Shown one piece after another: positions 54,095-64,000 of a stretch of DNA of 64,000 nt. Numbering within the stretch: position 1 is the stretch's first letter; every line of letters begins with the position of its first letter. Below the pieces are notes generated by a model. It made no database searches and had not been told where the DNA came from. It saw nothing but the letters and a program-made list of their open reading frames with translations. The DNA is taken from the NCBI RefSeq assembly GCF_020382885.2, contig NC_058506.1, positions 22,530,318 to 22,594,317 on the forward strand, written 5' to 3'. This DNA comes from Scatophagus argus (taxonomy: Eukaryota > Chordata > Actinopteri > Scatophagidae). The position numbers and the translations under genes were made by a program.

Positions 54095-56475
54095 ATGAGC
54101 CGCGCAGGCGCCGAACTGAGGATTATCTTCAGCCCGGGCCGCGTGGAGCTGGTTCAGGTAAACGGCTAACAATGCTAACGGATAACGGAGGGAGGTGCGC
54201 CTGGAACAGGAACGTCTTGGCGTTTTTTTAATCCTCTTTTTTTTCATTTAAACGCTAGTAGATTTAACGTTGAATATTGGAAACGATGCTGGAGAAATCT
54301 CTGACTGTGGATAGAATAAGTCGTTGCCGTCGTTTCATTTTTGACTTTTCTTTTGCAACAATATCGAAGTTGTCGTCACTAGAAGAGCACTTTTTTACAT
54401 TTTGTCCTCACTTTCACACGTCAGAAAATAAACAAGCGTTTAAATTATTTTATTCCGTACAACTAAACGAGCACTAATGTTCCTAACATGACGTTTTTGC
54501 AGGTGTGGTGGCAGATATTAGATCTGATTTGTAATCAGTTACACGACATTCTAACGGAAAGTACTGATGTATCACTATTTACTCCAGGAAGAGGCTATGG
54601 TCCCGTCTCCGAGGGTACTAGTTACCGGGGCAACGGGTCTTCTGGGTCGAGCCGTCTGCAAAGAGTTTCAGAACAGCGGCTGGTTGGTTGTTGGGACCGG
54701 ATACAGGAGAGCCAGGCCCCGCTTCTTACGCTGTGACCTCACAGACGAGGATGCCGTCAGAGGACTGTTGCATGAGTACAAAGTACGTCACACTGTACTA
54801 CACTGAACGTTACTAGAGAGTCAGTGCAGGCCTTGTCAGCATGATCATAACGTGAAGGTCATGTAATCAGTCCCACTGAAACTTTACTTTACATTTACAG
54901 TTTAAACTTACAGGACATGTAAACTCAGACTGACTGCTGTCTAATACAGATCAGATAACATTTTATTGTATGAATATGGTGGCTTTATAATTTACTTCAG
55001 GAAGATTTAGATGCAGTCCAACGAGGTGCCAACATATGCTGCAGTGCAACAGCAAAGATAGATAGATAGATACGTTACTGATCCCGGGAGAAATTCAAGA
55101 CAGTGAAGAAGAGCCAGAAGACACTGCAGAGACTATATGTAACATCCTGCCTGGGGACGCCGCAGAGGGAGCTGGAAGATGCTGAAGCAGATAGAAGCAG
55201 AAAATGGATTTTGGTTTTACCTTCAGTGAATGATGAAAAACATTTAAATATTACTATGTTTGATAAGTTACTTATATTTTAAGTGAACTTCTGTGTTTCA
55301 GCCTGATGTGATCATCCACTGTGCGGCAGAGAGACGTCCAGATGTTGTGGAGAGACACACTGAAGCAGCTGTAAACCTGAATGTGCACTCCACAAGCACG
55401 CTCGCCAAAGAGGCAGGTAGGTGATCACCTGGTGATGTCATTAGAAACTTCCCCAGTTTTATTACTGTGGAACTTCTGTGTATTTAACTGAAAAGTTAAA
55501 CCGTGATGTCTGTGTCATGTTTCAATGCAGCTGTGTGCGGCGCCTTCTTCCTCTACATCAGCACGGACTACGTGTTCGACGGCAGGAATCCTCCGTACGG
55601 AGAGGACGACAGTCCAAATCCCCTCAATGTCTATGGACGCAGCAAACTGGAGGGAGAGAGAGAGACACTCAGACACTGTCCAGGTACCTGTCTATCTATC
55701 TGTCTGCATCTCACCTGTCTGTTGGGGCCTGTCTGTGTTGTCACCTGTCTGTCTGCGTCTCAGGTGCCGTGGTGCTGCGGGTGCCCATTCTGTTTGGGGA
55801 GGTGGAGTCGGTGTCTGAGAGTGCGGTGACATCACTGTGGCTCAAAGTCCAGGAGGCAACAGAGAGCTGCACTCTGGATCACTGCCAGCAGAGGTTCCCC
55901 ACCGACACCCGAGACGTAGCAGCTGTCTGCAGGAAACTGTCAGAGAGAGCAAGACAGGTGCACAGCCGTCCGTCCAAACCCGTCTGACAGTCTCATCCTC
56001 TGCCTGTCTCACCACCTGTGTGTCTCTTCTCTAGGACCCATCTATCAAAGGAATCTTTCACTTCTCGTCCAAAGAGCAGATGACCAAATATGAGATGGCT
56101 GTTGCGATGGCTCAGGCTTTCAACCTGCCGTCCAACCACCTCATACCTGTAAGTATACGTTCATCAGTATGTCGACTGATAATCCTCCACGTTGTATTGA
56201 TGTAAGGTCTGACCCGATGCGTTATATCAACACGGCTGCTGGTCTTGTATAGTGCAGCTGTCGTCCTGTCATAATAACATCTCATGTCTCTCTCTCTGCA
56301 GCTGACGGAGCAGCTGCCAGCATCAACTCTTCGTCCAAACAACAGTCAGTTAAACTGTTCTCGTCTTGAGCTTCTGAACCTCAGCGTTGAACCACGACCA
56401 TTCACCTCGGCCATCGTCGATTGTCTGTGGCCGTTCACACCTGACAAACGCTGGAGACAGACCGTCTTCCACTGA
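54095..56475 (+). CDS. mat2b: Methionine adenosyltransferase 2 regulatory subunit beta
   Basis: MAT2B binds MAT2A and modulates S-adenosylmethionine synthesis. It is an extended short-chain dehydrogenase fold that binds NADP(H). Coding exons are 54095-54157, 54588-54782, 55302-55416, 55531-55683, 55764-55957, 56035-56148 and 56302-56475, giving 335 residues; human isoform 1 has 334. The N-terminus [14 protein letters not shown] corresponds to human isoform 1. The Rossmann motif is [10 protein letters not shown], followed by [28 protein letters not shown] and the YxxxK motif in [11 protein letters not shown]. The C-terminus RWRQTVFH, which inserts into MAT2A in the human complex, is intact. 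AATAAA at 56588. Confidence 0.97.
55041..55190 (-). mobile_element. LINE 3' tail in a mat2b intron
   Basis: GATAGATAGATAGATACGTT followed by ACTGATCCCGGGAGAAATTC is the reverse of the usual AATTTCCCTCGGGAT...TATCTATC ending of fish LINEs. A matching forward ending lies at 60230-60280. Confidence 0.6.
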
Positions 56476-59289
56476 CATGCAGACAGGTAGAGACAGGTGA
56501 AAGGAACGTAGACATTTCCTCCATTGACTCTCTTAAAGTGTGTCACATTTCAGGCTCCGCCCCCTGCAGGCTGATGACATCATAGTAAATAAATGAGGTG
56601 TCACTAACCCAGGCTGACAGAACCCGTCCTTCTGTCCATATTCCGTAATGTTCCAAACTGTCTGATGATGCGTTTAGGTACGCTCAGCAGCTCGTATGTT
56701 TATTACCTGATAATGTTAGCAAGTTCACCTAAATTGGCACATGAAGTGGACCAATTTTAAAAAAACCACGGTGATGTCACTGTTCACCTGCTGATTGACA
56801 GCTGTCATAGACCACACGCAACCATGCAGGTGGAACCTGAGGTGAGACAGCAGTAACAGAGAGAAAGAAACTGGTATTACTGAGAGCAAGATAGGTGGAC
56901 TGATATACGCTGATGTATTGATATGTTCGCAGTATTTACAATATATTTACGATATATGTATGTTGTGATTAGTCATGAAACCCTGAGTTCTGTCTGCAGG
57001 TTCAAGTTATCAGTTAGTTCTGGTTATTGTTGGACTTTATTCTGACTGGTTGTTGTTTATGTGGTGAACAAACAAGACCAATTTAATCTGGAAGACACCT
57101 GTGTGCAAAGTGTTTGTGTTAAATCTAATGTCTATTTTTATTTAGTTTTTGTAGGAATGACATCATCATTCAAAATGTTGAAACTACTGATTTAAGATAA
57201 GATATGCTTATTAGTCCGCACTGGAGACATTCACAATTTATTCTCTAGTCCTTTCATTAGAGTTAAAAAATAAAAATGAAACTGGTTCAACGTACGCAAC
57301 TAAAATCCATTTTTAGGAGTCAACGCAACTTAAGATGTACGGCAGTGGACAAACCTCAGCTGTTGCTTTTGGATATTTGATGTAAAAGCTGTCAATTATA
57401 CACATATGTGATTCTGTCGTAGTTGATGTAAATGACATTAAACAACTGAAATACTGAATCTGAGATTTTGTTTTGATTTCATTCAAAACAAACTTTCGTG
57501 AAGAAGACTCAAAAAAGAAAATCTTGTTGTAAAAAGCAAAAATAAACGGAGCCATGATCTGTTTGTGTCTTAAAGCTGACAACAAAATCATACTGTTTCA
57601 GGTCTGAAACAATCAGTGAAGAAATCAAACATGAAGACATAAGTGATGTCTGTGATCCTTTAAAAATACTTTATTTAATATGACATTTCATTCTCAAATG
57701 TAAACACTTTTGGGTTCAATTCAATTTATTTTTATAGCACCAGATCAAAGCCAAAGTTATCTCATGACACTTTCCAATTGGAGCAGGTATAGACCAAACT
57801 AATTGCTTTTTGGACAGACCAAACCAAACAAGTAGACAAAACAAGACATTTTGGATAATATTCCAATCATTCGCTGGTTTGACCTGGGGAAATTTGCAAG
57901 GGTAATCATTCAAGGTTTTATGTGATTGCTGGGTATGTGGCTAAAACAGTGACATTGGAATTTAGAATTTCTAAACTTTTTCAACTAGACTTTGAAAAAC
58001 TTCGAGTTGTATTGGCACTGAAAAGCTAACTGAGAAACACATAAAAAATTATTTAATTTTATGTTGTCATATTGTTAAAGAATCTCAGGTGGTGATGAGA
58101 CACGCAGTGGGGGGTGGTGCTCACATGTGCAGGGGAGGAGACCAGGAAGTATTAAGAGGCTGTGTGCTCTCCACAGACTCCCTTTGTTCCCTGCCATGCT
58201 GCCACACCAGTAAGTTGTGTTATGTTATCTGCTCCTTGTTTTCATGATGCTGCTTATATTTGAGTTTATTTTACACAATTCAGTACCATTAAAGTAACTT
58301 GGTTGTATGTTAATTGTTTCTTTATGTAGATGGGGTGATATAGAGCAGCACTCCCCTCATCCTCTGATGGATGCATAAATATGTAAGATAATTGTTTTCC
58401 TTTGTTCATTTAAGCTGGTGTGGCATGCATGGCAGTATGTGATTATATATTTTTCCTTTGTTTAGAAAATCATCCATTCATCCATTCATCCACTCATCCA
58501 AACACCCTAAGTCAACCTGTCCTAATAAAACGTTTGAAATGGCTCTTGGATCCAGTGTTTAAATGTGCACACCAGACAGGGGTTCAAACCCAAAGACAGT
58601 CTTTTACACATATTTTGTTGTGTTTTAAAATGTTACATGGTTTAAGTGATTTTTACTTAATGTAGGTGAATTTTCCTTTTTTTTTTTTTTAAACAGTATC
58701 GCTGGTTTCAAGTTTCTGCCGCTGCTCTGGAAGGAAGTGGCAAAGAGAGTGAGATTTACATGTAATCTACATTCTAATGAGGAAACATCAGGTCATCTCC
58801 AAACTGCATACAACAGTTGTTTCCTCAAGTTCACCTGAAACTCCCAAACCGCAAGTATGTTCATCCGTTAGTCTCTACTGTGGCTGGATTATAGTTATCT
58901 TTACAAGGACGTCAGGCTGGTCTGGCAGAGCTGTGCTACTGTTAACCTTACATACTGTTAGCTGTCCTAGCTAACATGAGCTAAAGTCAGCCGTCAAAGT
59001 TAACGTTTGCTAGTGTGGGCTGTCATAGTTAATGTTAGCTATGATGGTAATTATTAAATTATCTATGAAATAACTACAGCATTGTTATTGTATATAGAAT
59101 ATAACATGATATAGTTTGTACAGTGATACAATGATGTCACTGCGGTTAACTGCAAATCACTGCGGCTGTGGTCCCCAGGTCCTGAGGCGCGTGGAGATTC
59201 TTTTTACCTGTCATGTGGCATGACTTAAACCTGGGCCATCATCACGATCATTTTATTACTAGGCAGTAAAAGAGCTGTAGCCCCAAAAT
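56476..59289. other. mat2b 3' flank and intergenic DNA
   Basis: AT-rich DNA containing a LINE terminus at 57716-57800 (TCAATTCAATTTATTTTTAT, TCATGACACTTTCCAATTGG), ATCC tetramer repeats at 58471-58500 and no recognisable gene. Confidence 0.5.
57716..57810 (-). mobile_element. Short LINE terminus, same family as 17265
   Basis: It shares TTATAGCACCAGATC-type sequence, TCATGACACTTTCCAATTGG and GAGCAGGTATAGACCAAAC with the copies at 12403 and 17270. Confidence 0.7.
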
Positions 59290-60175
59290 ATAAGTCAAAG
59301 TCAAGTCAAAGTGTACTTTATTGTCAAAGATCTATGTAACAGGGGTTAGCACAGAAAATTGAAATTTCGTTTGACCAGTCTCCAATGTGCAGTAAAAACT
59401 AAAAACTAAAACTAAAACTAAACATGTAGGTAAGACAGTGACAATAATTTCACACACACACACCCACACACACACGCACACACACCCATACACATACACC
59501 CACAACAGGCACACACAGTGTGCAGTAAAAGGACAGCATCCTGATAAAACTATGTACAATAAAAATACACACACACACACACACACACAGTCATAGCAGC
59601 AGAAGTACAGTCAATGGACATACCGGTATGTGCAGTAGGATGCAGTATGTAAGGTGCAGAGAGTAAAGTGCAAGTGACATGTCGTGAAGTGTTCATGGAG
59701 TGTTCATCAGTGTGTTGATGAGTCTGATGGCTTGTGGAAAGAAGCTGTTTCTCAGTCTGCTTGTGCGGCACCACATGTTGCGGTAGCGCCTCCCTGATGG
59801 TAGTAGGGAGAACAGTTTATGTGCTGGGTGAGTGGGGTCTTTGATGATGGTCATTGCTCTTCTGGAACAGTGTGAGGTGTAGAGGTCCTGAATGGCTGGT
59901 AGTGGTGATCTGATGATCTTCTCTGCAGTCCTCACCACCCTCTGTAGTGCCTTCTTGTCTGCAGCTAGACAGCTGCCTGCCAGACAGAGAGGCTGCTGGT
60001 CAGGATGCTCTCGATGGTTTCCCTGTAGAAGATGGTGAGTGCAGATGTGGGGAGGTCAGCTCTTCTCATCCTCCGCAGGAAATGGAGTCGTGCCTGTGCT
60101 TTTTTGACCAGGGAGGTGGTGTTTGTGGTCCACGTGAGGTCTTCTGTGATGTGCACTCCAAGGAACTTTTAGGGG
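59290..60175 (-). mobile_element. 5'-truncated L2/Maui-type LINE
   Basis: On the minus strand, 59965-60156 reads HITEDLTWTTNTTSLVKKAQ and LHFLRRMRRADLP, and after a frameshift 59693-59938 reads VRTAEKIIRSPLPAIQDLY, HKLFSLLPSGRRYRN and RTSRLRNSFFPQAIRLINTL, the conserved end of the reverse-transcriptase ORF. The 3' UTR runs to the CTTTATTGTCAAAG terminus near 59319 and contains CA tracts. One frameshift near 59950 and 5' truncation make it inactive. Confidence 0.88.
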
Positions 60176-60189
60176 GTGAAAAAAAACTT

Positions 60190-60281
60190 TTCGATCATTT
60201 CCATTATGTTTTTTGGTATAAGTTTGGTATAAGAATTTCCCTCGGGACCAATGAAGTATTTATCTATCTATCTATCTAAGT
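60190..60281 (+). mobile_element. LINE 3' tail, forward
   Basis: AATTTCCCTCGGGACCAATG, then AAGTATTTATC and a (TATC)n run, is a standard fish LINE ending. Little of the element precedes it, so it abuts the end of the neighbouring reversed LINE. Confidence 0.6.
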
Positions 60282-61991
60282 GGTAGAAAAAAAGGATTAG
60301 GTTAGATTTTCACAGCATTTTTGTAGTGAAACGCCTTTCTGTAAGTATTTGTGGCATCATGTGCCAGTTTATGGCATTTGCCATTGTGGTTTCCCACTTC
60401 AAACAAGCAATTGATACGTGACGGGTGTTACCATGGACACAGCTGGAACCAAAAAAAAAAAGTTTTTGTTTTGTTTTAACCACACGTCTAACGAGTACTG
60501 TAGCTATTAGAAAAATACATAAGGACTGTAGTACAGACAATAACTGAAACTGTATTATTGTCATTATGTTTACATAATGGTAATTGAAATTATCTTACTG
60601 TAATGTAACATTACGAGTTGTAAATCCTTAAACGACCATTCAGCATACATGAGCAAAATGCTAGCACTTAATGGACAAAACCATCTTCCCTGTAAGAAAA
60701 ATGAACTGACATTAGCATTTTTTATTTTCAGTTCTGATATATAATTGACACTATATTTGCAAAAACTAAAATAAAATTTGGGCTTATTGTCTAGTAGGTT
60801 TAAGTAGTTATTTTAGCCATTTAGCTCCATTCACTGAGAATGACCTTGTGTATGCCCTCTTGCTGAATTGCAACCCATTTCAGAACAATGACATCAATAG
60901 GAAGTGAACTGGCTCTCCATAAAAGAGCTCTGTTAGTAGGCTAATTAGCAGATTCACTGGTGATGTCTATTGTCCGGCACAGAATTACTTCTGTGAATGA
61001 AGGATAACATTTTTACTCAATCTGGTCTCTCTCTCACACAAAGAGGACTCTGGGTCTTATTTCAAAACCAGCCAACACCACAACTGATGGGATATCACTA
61101 AATTCCCAGTCCATTATTTGTTAACATAATTACTGTGGTTGTATGTGAGGGAAGAAGTTTCAGACCACATTAAACTTCTATCAGTACTCAGACAGGAAGC
61201 ATACAGCTGAGTATAAGTGACTCTAGAAGATCTAGCTAGCTAAAGTTAGCAATATGCTTCTGTACCAAAGCCCTTCAGAAATCTCTTGACCCCTCAGCCA
61301 AGAGATTCAGCAAATATTAGCTATGAATATTGGCTATATACTGTAAGCTGTGTTTCAGGAAGCTAGTTTCAGTTTCTCGCCAGCTTTGTGCCACCTGGCT
61401 AGGTTTGCAAGCTACCTAATTTAGTTAATATTTTGATGCCTGTAGGTAATGCAATGTTAACTTTGTGAGAGATTGAGAAGACAGGCCATGTGGTAACAAA
61501 TTGTTGTTCCCAAGTTACAGTACATTTTTACTTGTGATAAACAATGATGGCACAGGCCATAACAGAGCTTTCTACCTACTATTTAACTTTATGTTACATC
61601 ATAGTCCTGGCAGTTGGTGTTTTGAGCTCGTCTCTCTCAATCACTCAGTCTCTCCCACACTCAGGGTGAGATAGAAAAATAGACATGTACCCCATTTCTG
61701 TGGAATTTCAGTCATCTTAAAATTGAAAATTATCTCATTTGGCCATATCATAGGATATTAATTATAACCTTGTGTAGCTATTTCCGAAACTTTGTGTTAA
61801 CTTTTTATATCTTTATGCCCTTTCTGTGTTTGTATTGTGTTGATCAACACATTTTGTTCGACCTTTACAACAAAGCTGTTCATATTGTTTGAATCAATGT
61901 CATGTTTTATCATTTCATTTATAAACATAAGTTGAATCCCTTGCAGTCATTCATCTACATACATTTATTTACATATTGATAAGGTAAACTT
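60282..61991. other. Intergenic DNA downstream of the odorant receptor
   Basis: AT-rich sequence with no gene or clear repeat recognised. Confidence 0.4.
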
Positions 61992-62942
61992 TTATTTTTT
62001 ACACAATGCAAAGCACTTGTTCTTATGAAACATTTCATATAAGAATTTTCTTATCTCTTTAGACTGCACCCCATAAATAATGGTGTTAAGGCTGCCAGGG
62101 ACAATCACAAACAAAATGGTGGCAAGTTTTCTGTAGTCTGCGTATTGAGGGAAACGATGCAGAATAATGACAATAAATCCACTGATCAACATGATCAGAT
62201 ACACAACCAAGTGAGTGCTGCAGGTCTTCAAGGCTTTCTTGTTCACAGACTTGTTTTTACCACTCATGCAGACCATTGTTATCTTAGCATATGTGAGAAT
62301 TGTGCTGCCTATAGAGGCGGCTTTCAACACTACAGTATAAGTGAGACCATAGACGTTATTGATCAACACACTCTCACAGGAGAGCTTAAACAGGGAAGCA
62401 TTGTCACAGAAAGGATTCATGATCACAGTCCTGCATCGGTTGAGACGTATGGTCAGACCGAGCAGAATCCCCACCAAAACGAAGGCCACTCCCCAAGCAG
62501 CAACTGTCAGCTTAATCACCATTTTGGTGGTCATTATGGAAGCATAGTGCAGTGGATTGCAAATGGCCACGTATCTGTCATAGGCCATAATCATGAGCAC
62601 AGTTTGGGAAGTTGTACCAAACAAGTGTGAAATGAAAGCTTGGACCACACATTGATAATAAGTGATGAGACGCTGAGATGGAGGCACTAAAATATCCGCA
62701 AGCAAACGGGGCACAATATTAGTACTACCAATCATGTCACTGACTGACAGGTTGCAGAAAATGACATACATAGGCTGGTGAAGGTTCTTGTCAATCAAAA
62801 TTATAATTGAAATGCCTATATTCAGAGCCATTATAACAATGTAGGCAATGAGGAAAAAGAAAAAAACAGGGTACATGGAATCCTTTGAGACCTTTAACCC
62901 TTCTATCTGAAGTATGAAGCTGTTGTACGTGTAGTTTTCCAT
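61992..62942 (-). CDS. Odorant receptor (class A GPCR), intact single coding exon
   Basis: A 316-residue seven-transmembrane receptor expected in olfactory sensory neurons, coupling to G-olf. An N-glycosylation site NYT lies at residues 3-5. TM2 is preceded by LHQPMYVIFCNLSVSDMIGS. The olfactory DRY-type motif MAYDRYVAICNPLHYASIM lies at about 118-136, ECL2 has three cysteines (RCRTVIMNPFCDNASLFKLSC), KALKTCSTHL precedes TM6, and TM7 has PGSLNTIIYGV. No stop or frameshift. Start chosen at the first ATG (62942), six residues before the hydrophobic core pattern typical of fish ORs. It is the only receptor in the window, although fish ORs usually cluster, so relatives may lie to the right. Subfamily not assigned. 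Confidence 0.93.
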   Translation of the reverse strand: MENYTYNSFILQIEGLKVSKDSMYPVFFFFLIAYIVIMALNIGISIIILIDKNLHQPMYVIFCNLSVSDMIGSTNIVPRLLADILVPPSQRLITYYQCVVQAFISHLFGTTSQTVLMIMAYDRYVAICNPLHYASIMTTKMVIKLTVAAWGVAFVLVGILLGLTIRLNRCRTVIMNPFCDNASLFKLSCESVLINNVYGLTYTVVLKAASIGSTILTYAKITMVCMSGKNKSVNKKALKTCSTHLVVYLIMLISGFIVIILHRFPQYADYRKLATILFVIVPGSLNTIIYGVQSKEIRKFLYEMFHKNKCFALCKK

Positions 62943-63669
62943 CAGCCTGAAATAACAAGTAGAACAATATCCTGTCAGCGTTAGGATACTGACAAAGTCT
63001 TGGCAATCTAGATATCAGAGATACTTGATGTATTAAAAGACAACAGTGGCTGAACAGCAAACACAAACTCTTCTGTTAGAAATGTTCCACAAATAATGTA
63101 AAGATAGCAGCTTGCTTGTAATACATCAATACCTGTTTGTGACACCCGTCTTGTCTGATCACTGGAAGCAGTTAGTACTGAGCAGCAGCAGATAAGGTCT
63201 CAAACCTTTTTTTAAAGAAGCAACGTCAGGGGACTCACTTAGCATTAGGTAATGTGTGATGTAACATCAAGGTATCAGTGTCGTGGCCACAGAAGTGTCA
63301 ATAAGTAGCAATACTCTCACAAAGTTTAAGAATACATCTCATCAATTTACCCTTCAGAGTTTGATTTCACATGTTTACCCTTATCTTTCCCTTATCTCTT
63401 ATTTTTTTCTATGGCTCACGTACATGTAGTGGTGATTTTGTTTTTCATCATGGCAGCAAAACACTGCGACTTTCTGATTTACCCTAAATTTGGTAATAAG
63501 GATGGAAAAAATAAACTAAATCAACCTGGGAGTTTTCTTAAGTGTTATGCTAACATTTTTGAACAAAAAACAATGTTTTTCATGGATTTTGTTATGAATA
63601 AATATAAATACAGTTGTTTGAACTCATCACAATCAAAAGTACAAAGACACATTATAGTGCTGATTCTCT
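62943..63669. other. Upstream region of the odorant receptor
   Basis: It may hold a non-coding receptor exon; nothing else is recognised. Confidence 0.35.
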
Positions 63670-64000
63670 TGAACGGTCCACTTCATTCAAGGAAGTGGCA
63701 GAGGTAGTTTTGTCCTACATTTTTCTTTTAAGTGGTTTCCCAAGGGATGTGGTGTCCGATTGGAGTTCCCAGTTTGTCTCTCTATTCTGGAAATCATCCT
63801 GCTCTTCTTTTTGGTGCCAGTGTCAGCCTCTTTGCCAGTTTTCACCGCCAGTACAACAGCCAAACTGAACATCTTCATCAGAGGTCAGAGACCAGCATGT
63901 AGTAGCTCATCTCCCACAACCCAACTTCCTGGAGCTAACATCTTGGTCAGATATTCTCACAACAGACTGTCTTGTTCTTCTACTGGTCTCTCCCCCTGAT
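63670..64000 (+). mobile_element. Degenerate Ty3/gypsy retrotransposon integrase, cut by the window end
   Basis: One frame reads LLSGFPRDVVSDWSSQFVSL followed by FWKSS, the integrase core block normally written as SDRG(S/P)QF. After a frameshift a second frame reads VRYSHNRLSCSSTGLSP, the later block normally written as EYAHN...ATGLSPF. The order fits an integrase, and the frameshift and altered residues mark it as dead. The element continues beyond the window. Confidence 0.8.

Noticed and set aside
58420-58974. ORFs downstream of mat2b
   Set aside because: AT-rich intergenic DNA with tetramer repeats; no conserved motif or splice structure.
62145-62630. Plus-strand 161-residue ORF opposite the odorant receptor
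   Set aside because: It is a shadow of the intact receptor reading frame, with no recognisable domain.

Overview
The window is genomic DNA from a ray-finned fish, most likely a percomorph teleost. Genes are split into many short exons with GT-AG introns that are often only 80-300 bases long. (TG)n/(CA)n microsatellites are dense. Debris of L2/Rex1-type LINEs, Tc1/mariner, a hAT-like element and Ty3/gypsy is scattered through introns and intergenic DNA. I reconstructed exon chains by hand from the splice signals; each multi-exon chain below keeps the reading frame across all its junctions.

Layout from left to right: (1) 259-8770 (+), the 3' part of tmprss15 (enteropeptidase), from its first LDLRa module to the stop codon. 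(2) 9592-13136 (+), ttc1 (TPR co-chaperone-type adaptor). (3) 14044-15301 (-), pfdn1 (prefoldin subunit 1), tail-to-tail with ttc1 and head-to-head with the next gene. (4) 16183-19517 (+), dck (deoxycytidine kinase). (5) 23219-28192 (+), an organic anion transporter of the SLC22A6/A8 type. (6) 31234-34839 (+), pwwp2a (H2A.Z-binding chromatin reader). (7) 40548-46389 (+), slc23a1 (Na+/ascorbate transporter). (8) 48566-51237 (-), a prob1-like gene of the CEFIP/PROB1 family, tail-to-tail with slc23a1. (9) 54095-56475 (+), mat2b (regulatory subunit of methionine adenosyltransferase 2). (10) 61992-62942 (-), a single-exon odorant receptor. (11) 63670-64000, the broken integrase part of a Ty3/gypsy element running off the window.

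TTC1, PFDN1, PWWP2A, SLC23A1, PROB1 and MAT2B all lie on human 5q31-q34, so much of the window looks like a rearranged remnant of one ancestral vertebrate linkage group. tmprss15, dck and the OAT gene have human counterparts on other chromosomes. The genes do not form a pathway; this is ordinary housekeeping and tissue-specific vertebrate gene content.

I found no convincing undescribed system. The most unusual structures are these. A hAT-like element upstream of slc23a1 carries a roughly 450-base GCTGTR hexamer array with a 192-base higher-order period. A recurring promoter module (a CTCF-like core followed by a GAA tract) lies at or near three transcription starts and each time points in the direction of transcription. 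There is a perfect 21-bp hairpin downstream of dck. A hairpin plus direct repeat duplicates a splice acceptor in the OAT gene. The acidic N-terminus of TTC1 is expanded by a 9-residue repeat. Apart from the genes, the intergenic DNA (about 20-23 kb, 28-31 kb, 35-38.6 kb, 56.5-62 kb) shows only repeats and UTRs.
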